A stretch of DNA of 49,994 nt from Deltaproteobacteria bacterium (lineage in GTDB: Bacteria > Desulfobacterota > Desulfobulbia > Desulfobulbales > VMSU01): positions 1 through 49,994 of the forward strand of contig JAJXUT010000005.1 in NCBI GenBank assembly GCA_021782655.1, given 5' to 3'. Both the position numbers and the translations under genes were made by a program. Every line of letters begins with the position of its first letter. The first letter of the stretch is position 1. The notes under the pieces were generated by a model. That model had not been told where the DNA came from. It did no database searches and saw only the letters and a list, made by a program, of their open reading frames with translations. Below, in pieces: positions 9,601 through 18,589 of this stretch.

Positions 9601-10166
9601 CAGGGCGGGGCGAACTTAAACAGCTTGCGTTGCAGGCTGCGACGGTGGATGTTCAGCTGACGGGCCGCCTCGGAGATGTTGCCCCCGCAGTCGGCCAGCA
9701 CCCGCTGGATATGCTCCCATTCCACCCGGGCCAGACTGGGGGGGACGAAGTCCTCCGTGCCAGACGGCAGGCCCAGGGACGCGTCCCGCGAGAAGGCGCG
9801 CAGGATCTCGTCCACATCGGCGGGCTTGGAGAGATACTCCATCGCCCCCAGCTTGATCGCCTGGCTGGCGGTGGCGATACTGCCGTATCCGGTGAGCACC
9901 ACGATTCTTATCGCCGGCCGCAGCCGTTTGGCCTCCGCCACCAGCTCCAGCCCCGAGCGGCCCGGCATCCTGAGATCGATCAGGGCCATCTCCGGGTCGT
10001 GCGCCAAGAGCGCCCTCAGCGCCGCCTCGAAATCCTCCGCCTCGTGGACGGCAAAGCCGCGCCGGACCAGGGCCGCGGCCAGGCGCTTACGGAACACCTC
10101 CTCGTCATCGACCAGCAGGATGCGGTGGGCCTGCTCCTCGATCTTAACTCCCTTCGCCTCGCTCAT
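9600..10166 (-). CDS. regA: RegA/PrrA/ActR-family response regulator
   Basis: Receiver ILLVDDEEVFRKRL...MALIDLRMPGRSG plus C-terminal NISEAARQLNIHRRSLQRKLFKFAPP, the characteristic short RegA HTH. Confidence 0.88.
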   Translation of the reverse strand: MSEAKGVKIEEQAHRILLVDDEEVFRKRLAAALVRRGFAVHEAEDFEAALRALLAHDPEMALIDLRMPGRSGLELVAEAKRLRPAIRIVVLTGYGSIATASQAIKLGAMEYLSKPADVDEILRAFSRDASLGLPSGTEDFVPPSLARVEWEHIQRVLADCGGNISEAARQLNIHRRSLQRKLFKFAPP

Positions 10167-10210
10167 CTATTCCTCCTCGACCTCTTCTGGCCCTGCCTGA
10201 AACGACAACC

Positions 10211-11515
10211 TCAGCCCCCCTCCCGCGCCGCCGGCGTCCGGCGGAGGCAAAACCGCACCGTGGTGCCGACAAGCGGCACGGAATCGATCGTCAGCTCGCC
10301 GCCCAGCCGCCGGGCCAGGGTGGCGGCGAGATAGAGTCCCAGTCCCAGCCCCTGGCCCGGCGGCTTGGTGGTGAAAAACGGTTCCTGGGCCTTGGCCGCG
10401 GTTTCGGCATCCATGCCCCGGCCCCGGTCAATGATGACAAAACAGGCCAGCTCTCCCTCCATCCTGGCCTGAATGATCACCAAAGCGGTGGGCGCCGAGG
10501 CGTTGAAGGCGTTGGAGGCCAGGCCGCGCAAGGCCCGCTGCACCGAGCGCCGGGGCACGGTGAGCCGTTCGTCCGGGGCGTCACATTCGATCAGCAGCCG
10601 CTCCCGGCGGGGGCCGTCCAGCGAGTCGCGCACCAGCGCCAGCAACCCGGCCAGGGTCAGCTCGACCAGCCCCTCGCCCAGGGGCTCGCCGGCGTCCGCC
10701 GCCATCTGATAGAGGATGTCCCGGCAGCGGGCCACCTGGTCGCGGATCAGTTGCAGGTCGTCCCGCCAGGTCTCGTGGCCGGCGGCGCTCACCTCCCGGA
10801 ACAGCTCGCCGCTGGCCACGGCGATGGTGGCGAGCGGGGTGGCGAACTCATGGGCCGCCCCCGCCGACAGAGCCGCCAGGGAGGCCAGGCGCTCGTTCTT
10901 GTCCTGCTCCTCCCGCAGCCGGGCGGTGATCTCCCGGTGGGCGGCCAGGGCCTGCTGCAATCTGGTGACAAAGAAGACCAGGAAAAAGGCGGTAACGGTA
11001 AAGGCCAGCCACATCCCCTCCAGGTGCAGCCTGAGCTCCGGGGACATGGGAAGCCGGTGGCAGACCGGCTGCGCCTCGCCCGGCAGGGGAAACTGGCAGC
11101 CAGGCAGAAAGAAGATCCCGTAACAGAGAGCGGCGAAGGCCGGCAGCAGCCAGGCCGCCAGCCTGGGCAGCAGGATGGCCCCCACCACCACGTGCACCAG
11201 GTACAGAAAGGTGAAGGGATTCATCGCCCCGCCGCTTAGGGCCAACAGCCCGGTAAGCAAGGCGATGTCCAGGAACATCGCCCCGACAAACAGGGGCGCG
11301 GGCAGACGCTTCCGGGTGCGGATGAGCCGCTGAAAGATCAGGTTGGAGAAGGCCTCGAAGCCGACCAGACCCAGCACCAGGGCCGGCACCGGCATGGCGA
11401 ACAAAAGCCGCACCGCCGCAAAGAGCGCCACCTGGCAGAGCACCGTACCCCAGCGCAGGGTCAAAAACCACTCCGCCACCGAGGCGTCGATCTTGTCTTC
11501 CCGTGGTTTTTTCAT
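10211..11515 (-). CDS. regB: RegB/PrrB-type redox-sensing membrane histidine kinase
   Basis: GGAMNPF heptad (GGXXNPF), H-box AAHEFATPLATI, Cys in QVARCRDIL, C-terminal DRGRGMD...GLGLGLYLA ATPase motifs. Confidence 0.88.
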   Translation of the reverse strand: MKKPREDKIDASVAEWFLTLRWGTVLCQVALFAAVRLLFAMPVPALVLGLVGFEAFSNLIFQRLIRTRKRLPAPLFVGAMFLDIALLTGLLALSGGAMNPFTFLYLVHVVVGAILLPRLAAWLLPAFAALCYGIFFLPGCQFPLPGEAQPVCHRLPMSPELRLHLEGMWLAFTVTAFFLVFFVTRLQQALAAHREITARLREEQDKNERLASLAALSAGAAHEFATPLATIAVASGELFREVSAAGHETWRDDLQLIRDQVARCRDILYQMAADAGEPLGEGLVELTLAGLLALVRDSLDGPRRERLLIECDAPDERLTVPRRSVQRALRGLASNAFNASAPTALVIIQARMEGELACFVIIDRGRGMDAETAAKAQEPFFTTKPPGQGLGLGLYLAATLARRLGGELTIDSVPLVGTTVRFCLRRTPAAREGG

Positions 11516-11692
11516 GCCGAGGTAAGTTGCGGAAAATGACGTGCGTTATCCCGAAAATTTGGCTAAAAATAACCGTTGCCCCTCGTTTTGGCCAGCGGAG
11601 ATTTCGCCAGCAGAGATCTACCGACGCAGACGCCGGGCATAAAGTCAACCGCCACCGGTTCCAGCCGTAAACATAGCAAGGAGATCATCCCC

Positions 11693-12715
11693 ATGAACCG
11701 ACCCCTGGGAATCACCGTCAGCCGCCACATCCTAGACAGCCAGCGCATGCACCCGGAGGCCACCGGCGAGCTCTCCGGCCTGCTCTCCGAGCTGATCGTC
11801 GCCGCCAAGACCATCTCCGCCGAGGTCAACATGGCGGGCCTGGCCGACGTGCTGGGCCAATCCGGCCGCACCAACATCCAGGGCGAATCGGTGCAGAAGC
11901 TGGACGACCTGGCCAACAACACCATCAAGCGCCGCATGGCCCGCTGCGGCTACATCTGCGTCATGACCTCCGAGGAGGAGGAGGACATCATCCCGGTGGC
12001 CGAGGGCTACGAGGGCAAGTACACCCTGGCCTTCGATCCCCTGGACGGCTCCTCCAACATCGACGTCAACGTCTCGATCGGCACCATCTTCTCCATCCAC
12101 CGCCGCCGTTCCTCGCTCACCACCGGCCAGGGCACCCAGGGCGACCTGTTGCAGAAGGGCGCCACCCAGGTGGCGGCGGGCTACATCATCTACGGCTCCA
12201 GCACCATGCTGGTCTTCTCCACCGGCGAGGGGGTGCACGGTTTCACCCTGGACCCCAGCGTCGGCGAGTTCTTCCTCTCCCACCCGGATATCAAGATCCC
12301 GCCCCGGGCCAAGTACTACAGCATCAACGAGGGCAACACCCCCTACTGGGACGACAACCTGCGGCGATACATCGACTACGTCAAGGCGGAGGACAAGGCC
12401 GACGGCCGCCCCTTGAGCGCCCGCTACATCGGCACCCTGGTGGCGGACTTCCACCGCAACCTGATCAGCGGCGGCATCTTCCTCTACCCCAAGGACAACA
12501 AAGACGCCAAGAAACTGAGCGGCAAGCTGCGCCTGCTCTACGAGGCCTCGCCCTTCGCCTTCATCATCTCCCAGGCCGGGGGCCGGGCCATTACCGGCGA
12601 CGGCAGGAACATCTTAGACATCGAGCCCGAGTCCCTGCACCAGCGGGTGCCGCTGATCATCGGCAGCAAGTACGACGTGGACCTGGTCGAGGATTTTCTC
12701 CTGGGGCGACGATAG
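11693..12715 (+). CDS. fbp: fructose-1,6-bisphosphatase class I
   Basis: AFDPLDGSSNIDVNVSIGTIFSI, TIKRRMARCGYICVMTSEEEED; SD aaggag ahead of ATG 11693. Confidence 0.96.
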   Translation: MNRPLGITVSRHILDSQRMHPEATGELSGLLSELIVAAKTISAEVNMAGLADVLGQSGRTNIQGESVQKLDDLANNTIKRRMARCGYICVMTSEEEEDIIPVAEGYEGKYTLAFDPLDGSSNIDVNVSIGTIFSIHRRRSSLTTGQGTQGDLLQKGATQVAAGYIIYGSSTMLVFSTGEGVHGFTLDPSVGEFFLSHPDIKIPPRAKYYSINEGNTPYWDDNLRRYIDYVKAEDKADGRPLSARYIGTLVADFHRNLISGGIFLYPKDNKDAKKLSGKLRLLYEASPFAFIISQAGGRAITGDGRNILDIEPESLHQRVPLIIGSKYDVDLVEDFLLGRR

Positions 12716-12771
12716 GCAAAGGGAACCGGCCCGGATTGGGAGACCGGCATCCCTCGGCGCCCTTCAAAGAT

Positions 12772-14673
12772 ATGATTACAAGACCTGACCCCAAATCTTT
12801 GCTGGCGTTGATCGCCGTCCTCCTGACGGTCCTGGCCCCCTCCCCGCTTCTGGCGCGGGAACTCATCTCGGTGGATCAGGACGCGGTGATCCAGAAGGAT
12901 TTCCTGGGCACAAACGCCGTCTATCACGCCTTCAGTCATCTGCCAGAATCCCAGGAAATGGGGATGACCGCCGCCCTCCGCGCCCTGGAGCTGAGGCGGC
13001 TTCACGAATCCGGCATCCGCATCGTCCGCAGCTACTACCGGCCCGACTGGGCAATGGGCGACGGACCTTGGCTCTCCCCGGATTGGAACTCGGTCAAGAT
13101 GAAGGCCCTTTACGCCTGGCTGGCCGACCTGCAAAAAATCGGCATCCAGGTGGCCCTGAACATGGGCTGGTGGTTCCCGCGGGACGTGATCTGGAACCGG
13201 GACCAGCAGCTCGCCAGCTACCCCGACGACCTCGACGCTTACTGCCGCTGGGTCAGCGAGTCGGTGCACCAGATCGTCCAGGTGCGCGGCCTAAGCAACC
13301 TCAAGTACCTGGTGCTGTTTACCGAGCCCAACGACCACTTCGGCGACCTGCCGCCAGGCAAGGGCCAGTGGGAATACTACCGGGAGGTAGTCCGGGCCGT
13401 GAATCAGCGGCTAACCAAAGACAGCCGCCGGGGGCTGGTGAAACTGGTGGGGCCGAACTCCACCCCCAGTCCGATGTGGCTCGACCGGGCCACGCAGGAG
13501 CTAAACGGAGACCTCGACATCTACACCACCCACGTTTACGGCCCGCGCCGCTACCAGGAATGGCTGGCCTTCGCCCGCCAGGCCCAGGCGATGGTGGCTG
13601 GCACCGGCAAGCCACTGTGGATCGACGAGTACGGCTCCCAGGACGCCGCCCTGAGAAGGAGCGGCCAGTACGGGGTCTTTCTGGCCGAAGCCAACGCCGC
13701 CTTCTTGAACGCCGGGGCGCAGTCGTCCTTCCTCTGGCTCCTAAGCGACCAGTACTACCCAGAGCCGCTCAAGAATCTGAGCAACCAGGATTCCTTTCTG
13801 GACGGCAAGCACAACTGGGGGCTCCTGCCCTGGTTGCCGGACAACCAAAGCCCCCGCCCCGCCTGGAAGGCGCTGGTGATGCTGGCCAGGCTGATGTCAG
13901 GGCCAGGCGTCCGGGTGGTAAAAACCACCGGCCCCGACGACCTGCCCGCCGCCAGCGTGATCGATGCCCAGGGCAACCCCAGCGTGTTGCTGGCTAATCC
14001 CTCTCCCGCCGCCCGCGAGATTGAAATCGGCTTCTCCACCCCGCCCGCCGGGCCCCTCTACCGCTACGACTACCGGGCCGACGGCCAGCCACGTCTTAAA
14101 ATCAGCCCGGCCCCGCCCCCCGAACCTGCGCCCAGCGCTAAGATCACGGCGGAACTGGCCCCCTTCGAGGTGACGATCATCAGCGGCCGGCGGCCCGCCC
14201 CAGACTCCGTCTTAAGCAAGCTGGCCATTAAGGCCCAAGGCCCCCCGCCCGACCGCAACCTGGCCCTAAACCGGCCAGTCGAGACGGCGAATTTTGACCC
14301 CGCCTGGCCCGCCGCCAACCTGACGGACGGCAAGCGCCTGACCTACTGGCGGCCTCTGGCCGGTCAGGGCCGGCCAGAGGCAGTCATCGATCTGGGCCAG
14401 GAATTCACGGTGCGCCAGATCGAGATCCTGCAAAGTTCTCCCGCCGTTAGCCGCGGCAACCTCCGCCCCGCCGCCAGGGGAAAAATTGCCCTGGCGTTCT
14501 CAACTGACCGGCGCACCTGGCATCCCCTCCCACTTCACGACCCCCGCCCCAACGCCGCCACCGCCCTGATCGTCCCCCTGCGGCCCCAGCTGGCCCGTTA
14601 CCTCCGGGTGCGCTACCAGCCCCCGGCCAAATCCGGCTGGTTCTTGAGCGAGATCAAGGTCTTCGGGCACTGA
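12772..14673 (+). CDS. secreted clan GH-A-like glycosidase with C-terminal discoidin (F5/8 type C)-like domain
   Basis: Signal peptide LLALIAVLLTVLAPSPLLA; LVLFTEPNDHF and LWIDEYGSQD candidate catalytic Glu motifs; C-terminal NLALNRPVETANFDPAWPAANLTDGKRLTYWRP...YLRVRYQ. Confidence 0.7.
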   Translation: MITRPDPKSLLALIAVLLTVLAPSPLLARELISVDQDAVIQKDFLGTNAVYHAFSHLPESQEMGMTAALRALELRRLHESGIRIVRSYYRPDWAMGDGPWLSPDWNSVKMKALYAWLADLQKIGIQVALNMGWWFPRDVIWNRDQQLASYPDDLDAYCRWVSESVHQIVQVRGLSNLKYLVLFTEPNDHFGDLPPGKGQWEYYREVVRAVNQRLTKDSRRGLVKLVGPNSTPSPMWLDRATQELNGDLDIYTTHVYGPRRYQEWLAFARQAQAMVAGTGKPLWIDEYGSQDAALRRSGQYGVFLAEANAAFLNAGAQSSFLWLLSDQYYPEPLKNLSNQDSFLDGKHNWGLLPWLPDNQSPRPAWKALVMLARLMSGPGVRVVKTTGPDDLPAASVIDAQGNPSVLLANPSPAAREIEIGFSTPPAGPLYRYDYRADGQPRLKISPAPPPEPAPSAKITAELAPFEVTIISGRRPAPDSVLSKLAIKAQGPPPDRNLALNRPVETANFDPAWPAANLTDGKRLTYWRPLAGQGRPEAVIDLGQEFTVRQIEILQSSPAVSRGNLRPAARGKIALAFSTDRRTWHPLPLHDPRPNAATALIVPLRPQLARYLRVRYQPPAKSGWFLSEIKVFGH

Positions 14674-14793
14674 GCCCCTCCCAGCCCGAGCGGCCCTCAA
14701 CCGCGCCCTCCCTCCCGGGGCGTCATGCGAAAGGTATTGTCAAGCGGGACAAAATCAGCGATAGTGCCTTGTCTCAGAAATCAGGAGACAGGA

Positions 14794-14892
14794 TTGATGG
14801 TCTCGCAGAAAGGCGACCAATGGCTAAGCAAAAGGGCCGACAGGCAAACCGCCCCGCAACGCAGTAGATCGATCTTTTTGCGACGCCATCAG
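14794..14892 (-). repeat. copy A of dispersed palindromic repeat, short form, in hflK leader
   Basis: Reverse complement tgatggcgtcgcaaaaagatcgatctactgcgttgcggggcggtt...cggcccttttgcttagccattggtcgcctttctgcgagaccatcaa matches both ends of the 26.7 kb units but lacks the central part. Confidence 0.85.
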
Positions 14893-14920
14893 GATTAACA
14901 TAAAGCAGGAGTCCCTCACC

Positions 14921-16060
14921 ATGCCCATACCCAACCAACCCCCGTCCTGGGGCCGAAAGAAGGGGCCGCCCTCGCCGGAAGAGCTGATCGCCGCCCTGAT
15001 CAAGAAGATCAAAGACCACTTCGAGGGCCCGCCGGAAGGCAGCGCCCCGGCGGGTGGAGGCGGCGGCGGGGCCGTTCGCCCGCCCTCCGGGCCGCCCACC
15101 GCTCGCACCCTGCTGCCCAAGGTGCTGCCGGTAGTGCTCATCCTCGTGGCCTTCAACCTCCTCTCCGCCGCCCTCTACACCATCGCCCCCGGCGAACGGG
15201 GGGTAGTCCTCCGCCTGGGCCGCTTCTACGCCACCACCGACCCCGGGCTGCATTTCAAGCTCCCCCTGATCGACACCCTGCGCAAGGTGGACGTGGAGCA
15301 CGTGCGCAAGGAGGAGTTCGGCTTCCGCACCAAGGTGCCGGGGGAGAAGACCTTGTATGACAAGAGCGGCTTCAACAGCGAGTCCCTGATCCTCACCGGC
15401 GACAAGAACGTGGTGGATGCCGAATGGATCGTCCAGTACAAGGTGCAAGACCCAGTTGACTTCCTGTTCAAGGTCAAGAATACCGAACAGGCGGTGCGCG
15501 ATGTCTCCGAAACGGCCATCCGCCGGGTAATGGGCGATCACGACTTCGACTACGCCTTGCAGAGCCGCGAGGCCATCGAGTCGGCGATGGCCAAGAACCT
15601 GCAAGAGACCTTGAACAGCTACCAGAGCGGGATCAAGATCGTCACCGTCAAACTACAAGACGTCAACCCGCCCGAGCAGGTAAAACCGGCCTTCAACGAG
15701 GTGAACGAGGCGGATCAGGACATGAAGCGCTTAGTCAACGAGGCGGAGGAGAACTACAACCAGGTGATCCCCAAGGCCAAGGGCACCGCCAAGAAGATCC
15801 TGGAGGAGGCCCAGGGCTACGCGGTGGAGCGGGTCAACATAGCCAAGGGCGATACCGCTCGTTTCCTTAGCATCCTGAGCCAGTACCAGGGCGCCAAGGA
15901 GGTGACCCGCAAACGGATGTACCTGGAAACCATGCGCAAGGTGCTGCCCAAGGTGGAGGCTATCTACCTGGTGGACAAGGATCAACGCGCCATCCTGCCC
16001 TTTCTCGATCTCGGCCAGGCCGCCGCCCCGGCGGCGATCAAGGCCGAGCCGGCCCACTGA
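14921..16060 (+). CDS. hflK: FtsH protease activity modulator HflK
   Basis: TIAPGERGVVLRLGRFYATTDPGLHFKLPLIDTLRKVDVEHVRKEEFGFRT, SPFH domain, N-terminal TM, followed by hflC. Confidence 0.95.
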   Translation: MPIPNQPPSWGRKKGPPSPEELIAALIKKIKDHFEGPPEGSAPAGGGGGGAVRPPSGPPTARTLLPKVLPVVLILVAFNLLSAALYTIAPGERGVVLRLGRFYATTDPGLHFKLPLIDTLRKVDVEHVRKEEFGFRTKVPGEKTLYDKSGFNSESLILTGDKNVVDAEWIVQYKVQDPVDFLFKVKNTEQAVRDVSETAIRRVMGDHDFDYALQSREAIESAMAKNLQETLNSYQSGIKIVTVKLQDVNPPEQVKPAFNEVNEADQDMKRLVNEAEENYNQVIPKAKGTAKKILEEAQGYAVERVNIAKGDTARFLSILSQYQGAKEVTRKRMYLETMRKVLPKVEAIYLVDKDQRAILPFLDLGQAAAPAAIKAEPAH

Positions 16061-16079
16061 CCTTACCTAGGAGAACAAC

Positions 16080-17003
16080 GTGCCTAAAAATATCCGCATC
16101 GCCTTGCTGGTGGCCTTGGGCCTGCTCGTCATCACCCTGTGGAACAGCTTCTTCATCCTGCCGGAGGGAATGCAGGCGGTGGTCACCCAGTTCGGGGCCC
16201 CGGTGGGAACGCCGGCCACCCGGTCCGGGCCGCACTTGAAAAAGCCCTTTGTCCAGGACGTGTCCTACTTCGACAAGAAGATCCTGATCTGGGACGGCGA
16301 CCCCAACCAGATCCCCACCAAGGACAAGACCTTCGTCTATGTCGATGTCACCGCCCGCTGGCGGATCGCCAACGCCCTGACCTTCATGCAGGCGGTAAAG
16401 GACGAGACCCGGGCCCAGACCATCCTCGACGACGTGATCGACTCCACGGTGCGGGACCTGGTGAACAAGCACGACCTGGTGGAGATCATCCGCAGCTCCG
16501 ACTGGCGCCCCAGCGCCAAGGACAAGGAACAGGGCGACGACGCACCAATCACCACCGGCCGCGACAAGCTGGCCGAGGAGATCCACCAGATCGCCTCCCA
16601 GGCCACCGTCAAGTACGGCATCGAGGTGGTGGACGTGATGTTCAAGCGGGTGAACTACATCTCCTCGGTGCAAAACAAGGTCTATGAGCGGATGATCTCG
16701 GAGCGCAAGCGGATCGCGGCGGAGAAGCGCTCCCTAGGCGAGGGCCAGAAGGCGGAGATCTTAGGCAAGGTGGACCGGGAACTGCGGACCGTCACCTCCT
16801 CGGCCCAGAAAGAGGCGGAGGAGATCAAGGGCAAGGCCGACGCCCAGGCGGCGCAAATCTACGCCGCCGCCTACAACCAAGACCCGGAGTTCTACAGCTT
16901 CTATCAGACCCTGGAGAGCTATCAGCAGACCATCGGCGCCAACACCAAGCTGGTGGTAGCCACGGACTCGGAGTTTTACCGCTACCTCAACCAGTTAAAG
17001 TAA
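16080..17003 (+). CDS. hflC: protease modulator HflC
   Basis: FILPEGMQAVVTQFGAPVG...GPHLKKPFVQDVSYFDKKILIWDGDPNQIPTKDKTFVYVD. Confidence 0.95.
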   Translation: MPKNIRIALLVALGLLVITLWNSFFILPEGMQAVVTQFGAPVGTPATRSGPHLKKPFVQDVSYFDKKILIWDGDPNQIPTKDKTFVYVDVTARWRIANALTFMQAVKDETRAQTILDDVIDSTVRDLVNKHDLVEIIRSSDWRPSAKDKEQGDDAPITTGRDKLAEEIHQIASQATVKYGIEVVDVMFKRVNYISSVQNKVYERMISERKRIAAEKRSLGEGQKAEILGKVDRELRTVTSSAQKEAEEIKGKADAQAAQIYAAAYNQDPEFYSFYQTLESYQQTIGANTKLVVATDSEFYRYLNQLK

Positions 17004-17009
17004 AACCTC

Positions 17010-17660
17010 TCACCCGGCCTTGATGAAGCCGACCCCCTGATCGACGGGATCGAAGGGGATGCGGCCCTTGGCCTCCAGGGCCTCGATAAAGGCGTCGAGC
17101 TGGGCCTCGGAGTCAAGCCTATCCACCCCGGCCTCGCTAAAGCGGCAGTTGCAGCCGACTAGCTGCCCTCCGCACCAGGGGCAGACCTCCACCGGGCATC
17201 CCAACCGATGCGGCTCGCCTTTCTCCACGGCGCACACCAGGCACAGGCCCTTGTTCAGCCCCACCGGGGTATAGACCGGGAAGGCGTCGAGCGCGGCGAA
17301 TTTTTCCATGGCCTGCTCGCGGCTATATCCGAAATACCCCAGCACCTCCTCGTCCCAGATCCCCTCCCGCTGGTTCCCTAAAAACTCGGCCCCCTCGTGA
17401 TTGCAGAGGTAGAGGTAGGTGTCGCGGTTGGTGGTGACGGCGAGGATAAAGTTGCCGCCCCGCTTGTCCAGCCGCCTAAGCTCGCGGATGGCGTCGTTTT
17501 CCGCCTCCGGCAGGTAGCTGTAGAACTCGTGGAAGAGGTGCAGGGCGATGACATCGTTGCCGTAACGATCAACCTGCTCCCGGGCCGGGGCCTGATCTTC
17601 GTCGTTGACCGCGTAATCCATAAGCAGCAGGATGGCGTTTTTTTGATCTTCCAAGGTCAT
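17010..17660 (-). CDS. conserved hypothetical protein with C-terminal Cys-rich zinc-ribbon-like motif
   Basis: MTLEDQKNAILLLMDYAVNDEDQAP...CLVC...CPVEVCPWCGGQLVGCNC. Start at 17660 preferred; the longer ORF N-terminus falls in repeat copy C. Confidence 0.6.
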   Translation of the reverse strand: MTLEDQKNAILLLMDYAVNDEDQAPAREQVDRYGNDVIALHLFHEFYSYLPEAENDAIRELRRLDKRGGNFILAVTTNRDTYLYLCNHEGAEFLGNQREGIWDEEVLGYFGYSREQAMEKFAALDAFPVYTPVGLNKGLCLVCAVEKGEPHRLGCPVEVCPWCGGQLVGCNCRFSEAGVDRLDSEAQLDAFIEALEAKGRIPFDPVDQGVGFIKAG

Positions 17661-17681
17661 GGCGATATTAGTGGTTAAGGG

Positions 17682-17728
17682 TGATGCGCTCGCCAAAAGG
17701 TAGCCGAGGGCTAGGCAAAAGGGCGCGC
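17682..17728 (-). repeat. partial copy C of dispersed repeat, overlapping the thiE 3' end
   Basis: tgatgcgctcgccaaaaggtagccgagggctaggcaaaagggcgcgcc matches the reverse complement of the right half of the 26.7 kb unit. Confidence 0.75.
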
Positions 17729-18382
17729 CTGGTGCATGGCCGCAAGCCAGCGCCGGGTCTCGGCCTCGATGTCCGGGGCCTGGGTGAGGGCGGTGACCAC
17801 CGCGATCCGCCGGACCTTAAGCGCCAGCAGACGGGTGAGATGCTCGAACTTGATCCCGCCCATGACCGTGAAGGGCAATTCCGAGCGGGCCGAGAAGTCG
17901 CCAATCGCCTCCAGCCCCAAGAATTGCGACAGCCCCTCCTTGGTGCGGGTGGGGAACAGGGGGCCGATATTGTAGTACGAGGCGCCGCGGGCCGAGGCCG
18001 AGGCCGCCTGCTCCGGGGTGTTGGCCGAGACCCCGATAATCAGCTCCGGGGCCAGGCGGCGGGCCTCCGGGGCGGGCAGGTCGTCGTTGCCGAGATGGAT
18101 GCCGTCGGCGCCCACCGCCAGGGCGATGTCCACCCGGTTGTTGACGATCAGCAAGGCGTCATGGGCGGCGGTCAACTCCCGGAACTGACGGGCCTTGACG
18201 AACAGCTCCCGGTCGCTCGACCGCTTGTCCCGCAGTTGCACTAGGCGCGCCCCGGCGGCCAGCACCGCCTGAAGCCACTCGGCGTCACTGCGGCCGTTGG
18301 CCAGCCGCTCGCAGGATACCGGGTAGAGGCTCGCCTCTTGGTTAAAAACGGCCATCCGGGCCGCCAGGGTGGAGAAGGGCAT
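17711..18382 (-). CDS. thiE: thiamine-phosphate synthase
   Basis: RLVQLRDKRSSDRELFVKA, ADGIHLGNDDLP, YYNIGPLFPTRTKEG, VMGGIKFEHL. The listed ORF to 19174 is an artefactual antisense N-extension. Confidence 0.92.
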   Translation of the reverse strand: MPFSTLAARMAVFNQEASLYPVSCERLANGRSDAEWLQAVLAAGARLVQLRDKRSSDRELFVKARQFRELTAAHDALLIVNNRVDIALAVGADGIHLGNDDLPAPEARRLAPELIIGVSANTPEQAASASARGASYYNIGPLFPTRTKEGLSQFLGLEAIGDFSARSELPFTVMGGIKFEHLTRLLALKVRRIAVVTALTQAPDIEAETRRWLAAMHQARPFA

Positions 18383-18384
18383 AC

Positions 18385-18409
18385 AGGTTAAAGGTTCAAG
18401 GTTAAAGGT
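18385..18409. repeat. 11-bp direct repeat AGGTTAAAGGT x2 (3-bp spacer)
   Basis: aggttaaaggt-tca-aggttaaaggt immediately upstream of the thiE start (minus strand). Confidence 0.8.
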
Positions 18410-18589
18410 AAACAGCCTGCTTGCCCTCCGGCCTGGAGCCGCAACTAGACAGTTGGCGCAAAACTTGTTATCTATGAGACGGGCTCCCGTCCCCGCCCCC
18501 CTTTTACCCCATCGGCGCACGCCCCGCAAGACCGGCGTGGGCCAGGGGGCGAGACCTCTTCTCTTCACCGCATCGTCCACGGAGGTGGC

